A DNA stretch of 64,000 nt from the NCBI RefSeq assembly GCF_025685625.1, contig NZ_JAGSYI010000001.1:2493656-2557655 (forward strand). Reading direction: 5' to 3'. This document shows, piece by piece, positions 63,506-64,000 of the stretch. A model generated the notes under the pieces. The model made no database searches. It had not been told where the DNA came from and worked only from the letters and a program-made list of their open reading frames with translations. The stretch is from Acidicapsa acidisoli. GTDB taxonomy: Bacteria; Acidobacteriota; Terriglobia; Terriglobales; Acidobacteriaceae. The translations under genes were made by a program, and so were the position numbers. Within the stretch, counting starts at the first letter, position 1, and every line of letters starts with the position of its first letter.

Positions 63506-63884
63506 CCGGGACAGTCACACTGTGGCGAAACGTCACTCCTCATGGTCGAGTATTTGGCCATCAGATCCTATTTGAATCTCCGAATGCCTTTTCCAGGTTC
63601 TTATCTGGGCCCCATAGGCCAGGATCTCCCCGTGCTGCGTCAATGATTCGATCTTCGTGATCGTACCGTCCGACCCAGCTGGTTACGAAGCTGAAGATCG
63701 TTCAGTTGACACGGAGCCGGGTGCGAACATTGCAGTTGTGTGAGCACGGAATAAATGGCAACCAATTTGTTCAAGTGGCGGCGTGCCTTCGATCGAGGAG
63801 AACTGATCGAAGCAGGTGCCGCATCTGCGGCATTGCCTCTGGTTACACTGAAATCTGCAGGGTTTTGAAGGGTGGGAGGGATTG
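63506..63884. other. Intergenic region, no gene seen
   Basis: A 379-nt gap between the VWFA gene and the gene that starts at 63885. A TTGACA occurs at 63706-63711 but no fitting -10 follows. I see no RNA gene or terminator of note. Confidence 0.4.
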
Positions 63885-64000
63885 ATGCGTTCGTACCAAC
63901 GGTATTTCTTCTGGTTTGCCGCACTCGCTATCGCGGGGGCAGCGCCGCGAGCTTTCGTATTTGCCGAGGATACGCCGCCACTGAAATTGGTCAAGACCAT
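63885..64000 (+). CDS. 5' end of a secreted protein, probably YncE-like, cut by window edge
   Basis: ATG 63885 has GGGAGGG at 63874-63880. The 38 codons visible read MRSYQRYFFWFAALAIAGAA, a signal peptide ending near VFAEDTPP, then LKLVKT. The LKLVKT start of the mature part is what I expect for secreted YncE-like propellers of acidobacteria (LVKTIPLP type), but too little is present to be sure. The frame is open to the end of the window. Confidence 0.6.
   Translation, partial: MRSYQRYFFWFAALAIAGAAPRAFVFAEDTPPLKLVKT

Noticed and set aside
63706..63734. TTGACA as promoter of the gene at 63885
   Set aside because: No hexamer resembling TATAAT lies 15-19 nt downstream.
1..64000. CRISPR arrays, tRNA/rRNA genes, insertion sequences, prophage or riboswitches
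   Set aside because: No regular spaced repeats, tRNA-like cloverleaf, transposase, integrase or conserved riboswitch core was seen on reading both strands.

Overview
The window reads as a chromosomal segment of an acidobacterium, most likely class Terriglobia (Granulicella/Edaphobacter/Terriglobus relatives). This is inferred from family content, not from a search: four very large Oar-like TonB-dependent receptors with an N-terminal carboxypeptidase-regulatory-like domain, an acidobacterial duplicated orphan permease (ADOP), a VWFA-related acidobacterial protein, and two YncE-propeller/phosphoesterase fusions. I found no rRNA, tRNA, CRISPR array or insertion sequence.

Layout. (1) 1-4776: a plus-strand operon of a truncated aldo/keto reductase, larE, larC, larB (nickel-pincer nucleotide cofactor synthesis) and a sarcosine-oxidase-like flavoenzyme. 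(2) 4773-11701: a minus-strand AAA ATPase with an MshEN-type N-terminus, a secreted propeller/phosphoesterase, then a regulator-like membrane protein translationally coupled to an organophosphate-type MFS permease. (3) 12070-26135: one TonB receptor, then a sugar locus: a GH2 exo-beta-D-glucosaminidase-like enzyme divergent from a second receptor, an APC permease, a LacI regulator and a PfkB kinase. The divergent control region has two facing promoters, each followed by a near-palindromic CG-centred LacI-type operator. (4) 26179-33490: a TPR protein, a TetR gene whose promoter contains a palindrome, a secreted unknown and a third receptor. (5) 33764-43380: the second propeller/phosphoesterase, then a fourth receptor followed by a small secreted protein and a response regulator/histidine kinase pair with overlapping reading frames. 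(6) 43511-56887: a redox and detoxification island of flavin and NAD(P)H oxidoreductases, three short-chain dehydrogenases and small accessory proteins, with three TetR regulators, each beside its own palindrome, and an ADOP permease. One old-yellow-enzyme member has lost the usual active-site His/Asn pair. (7) 57002-60533: a LacI regulator divergent from a Tat-exported DUF362 protein and a carbohydrate-binding-like secreted protein. Their leader carries a promoter, operator, terminator-like hairpin and a 30-codon upstream ORF that overlaps the gene start. (8) 60583-64000: a decayed YncE-like fragment, a secreted unknown coupled to a VWFA protein, and the start of a secreted gene that runs off the window.

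The best candidates for undescribed biology are the glucosaminidase utilisation locus with its paired operators, the DUF362 leader, the receptor/secreted protein/two-component unit, and the atypical OYE homologue. Functions are read from motifs and context; no database search was possible.
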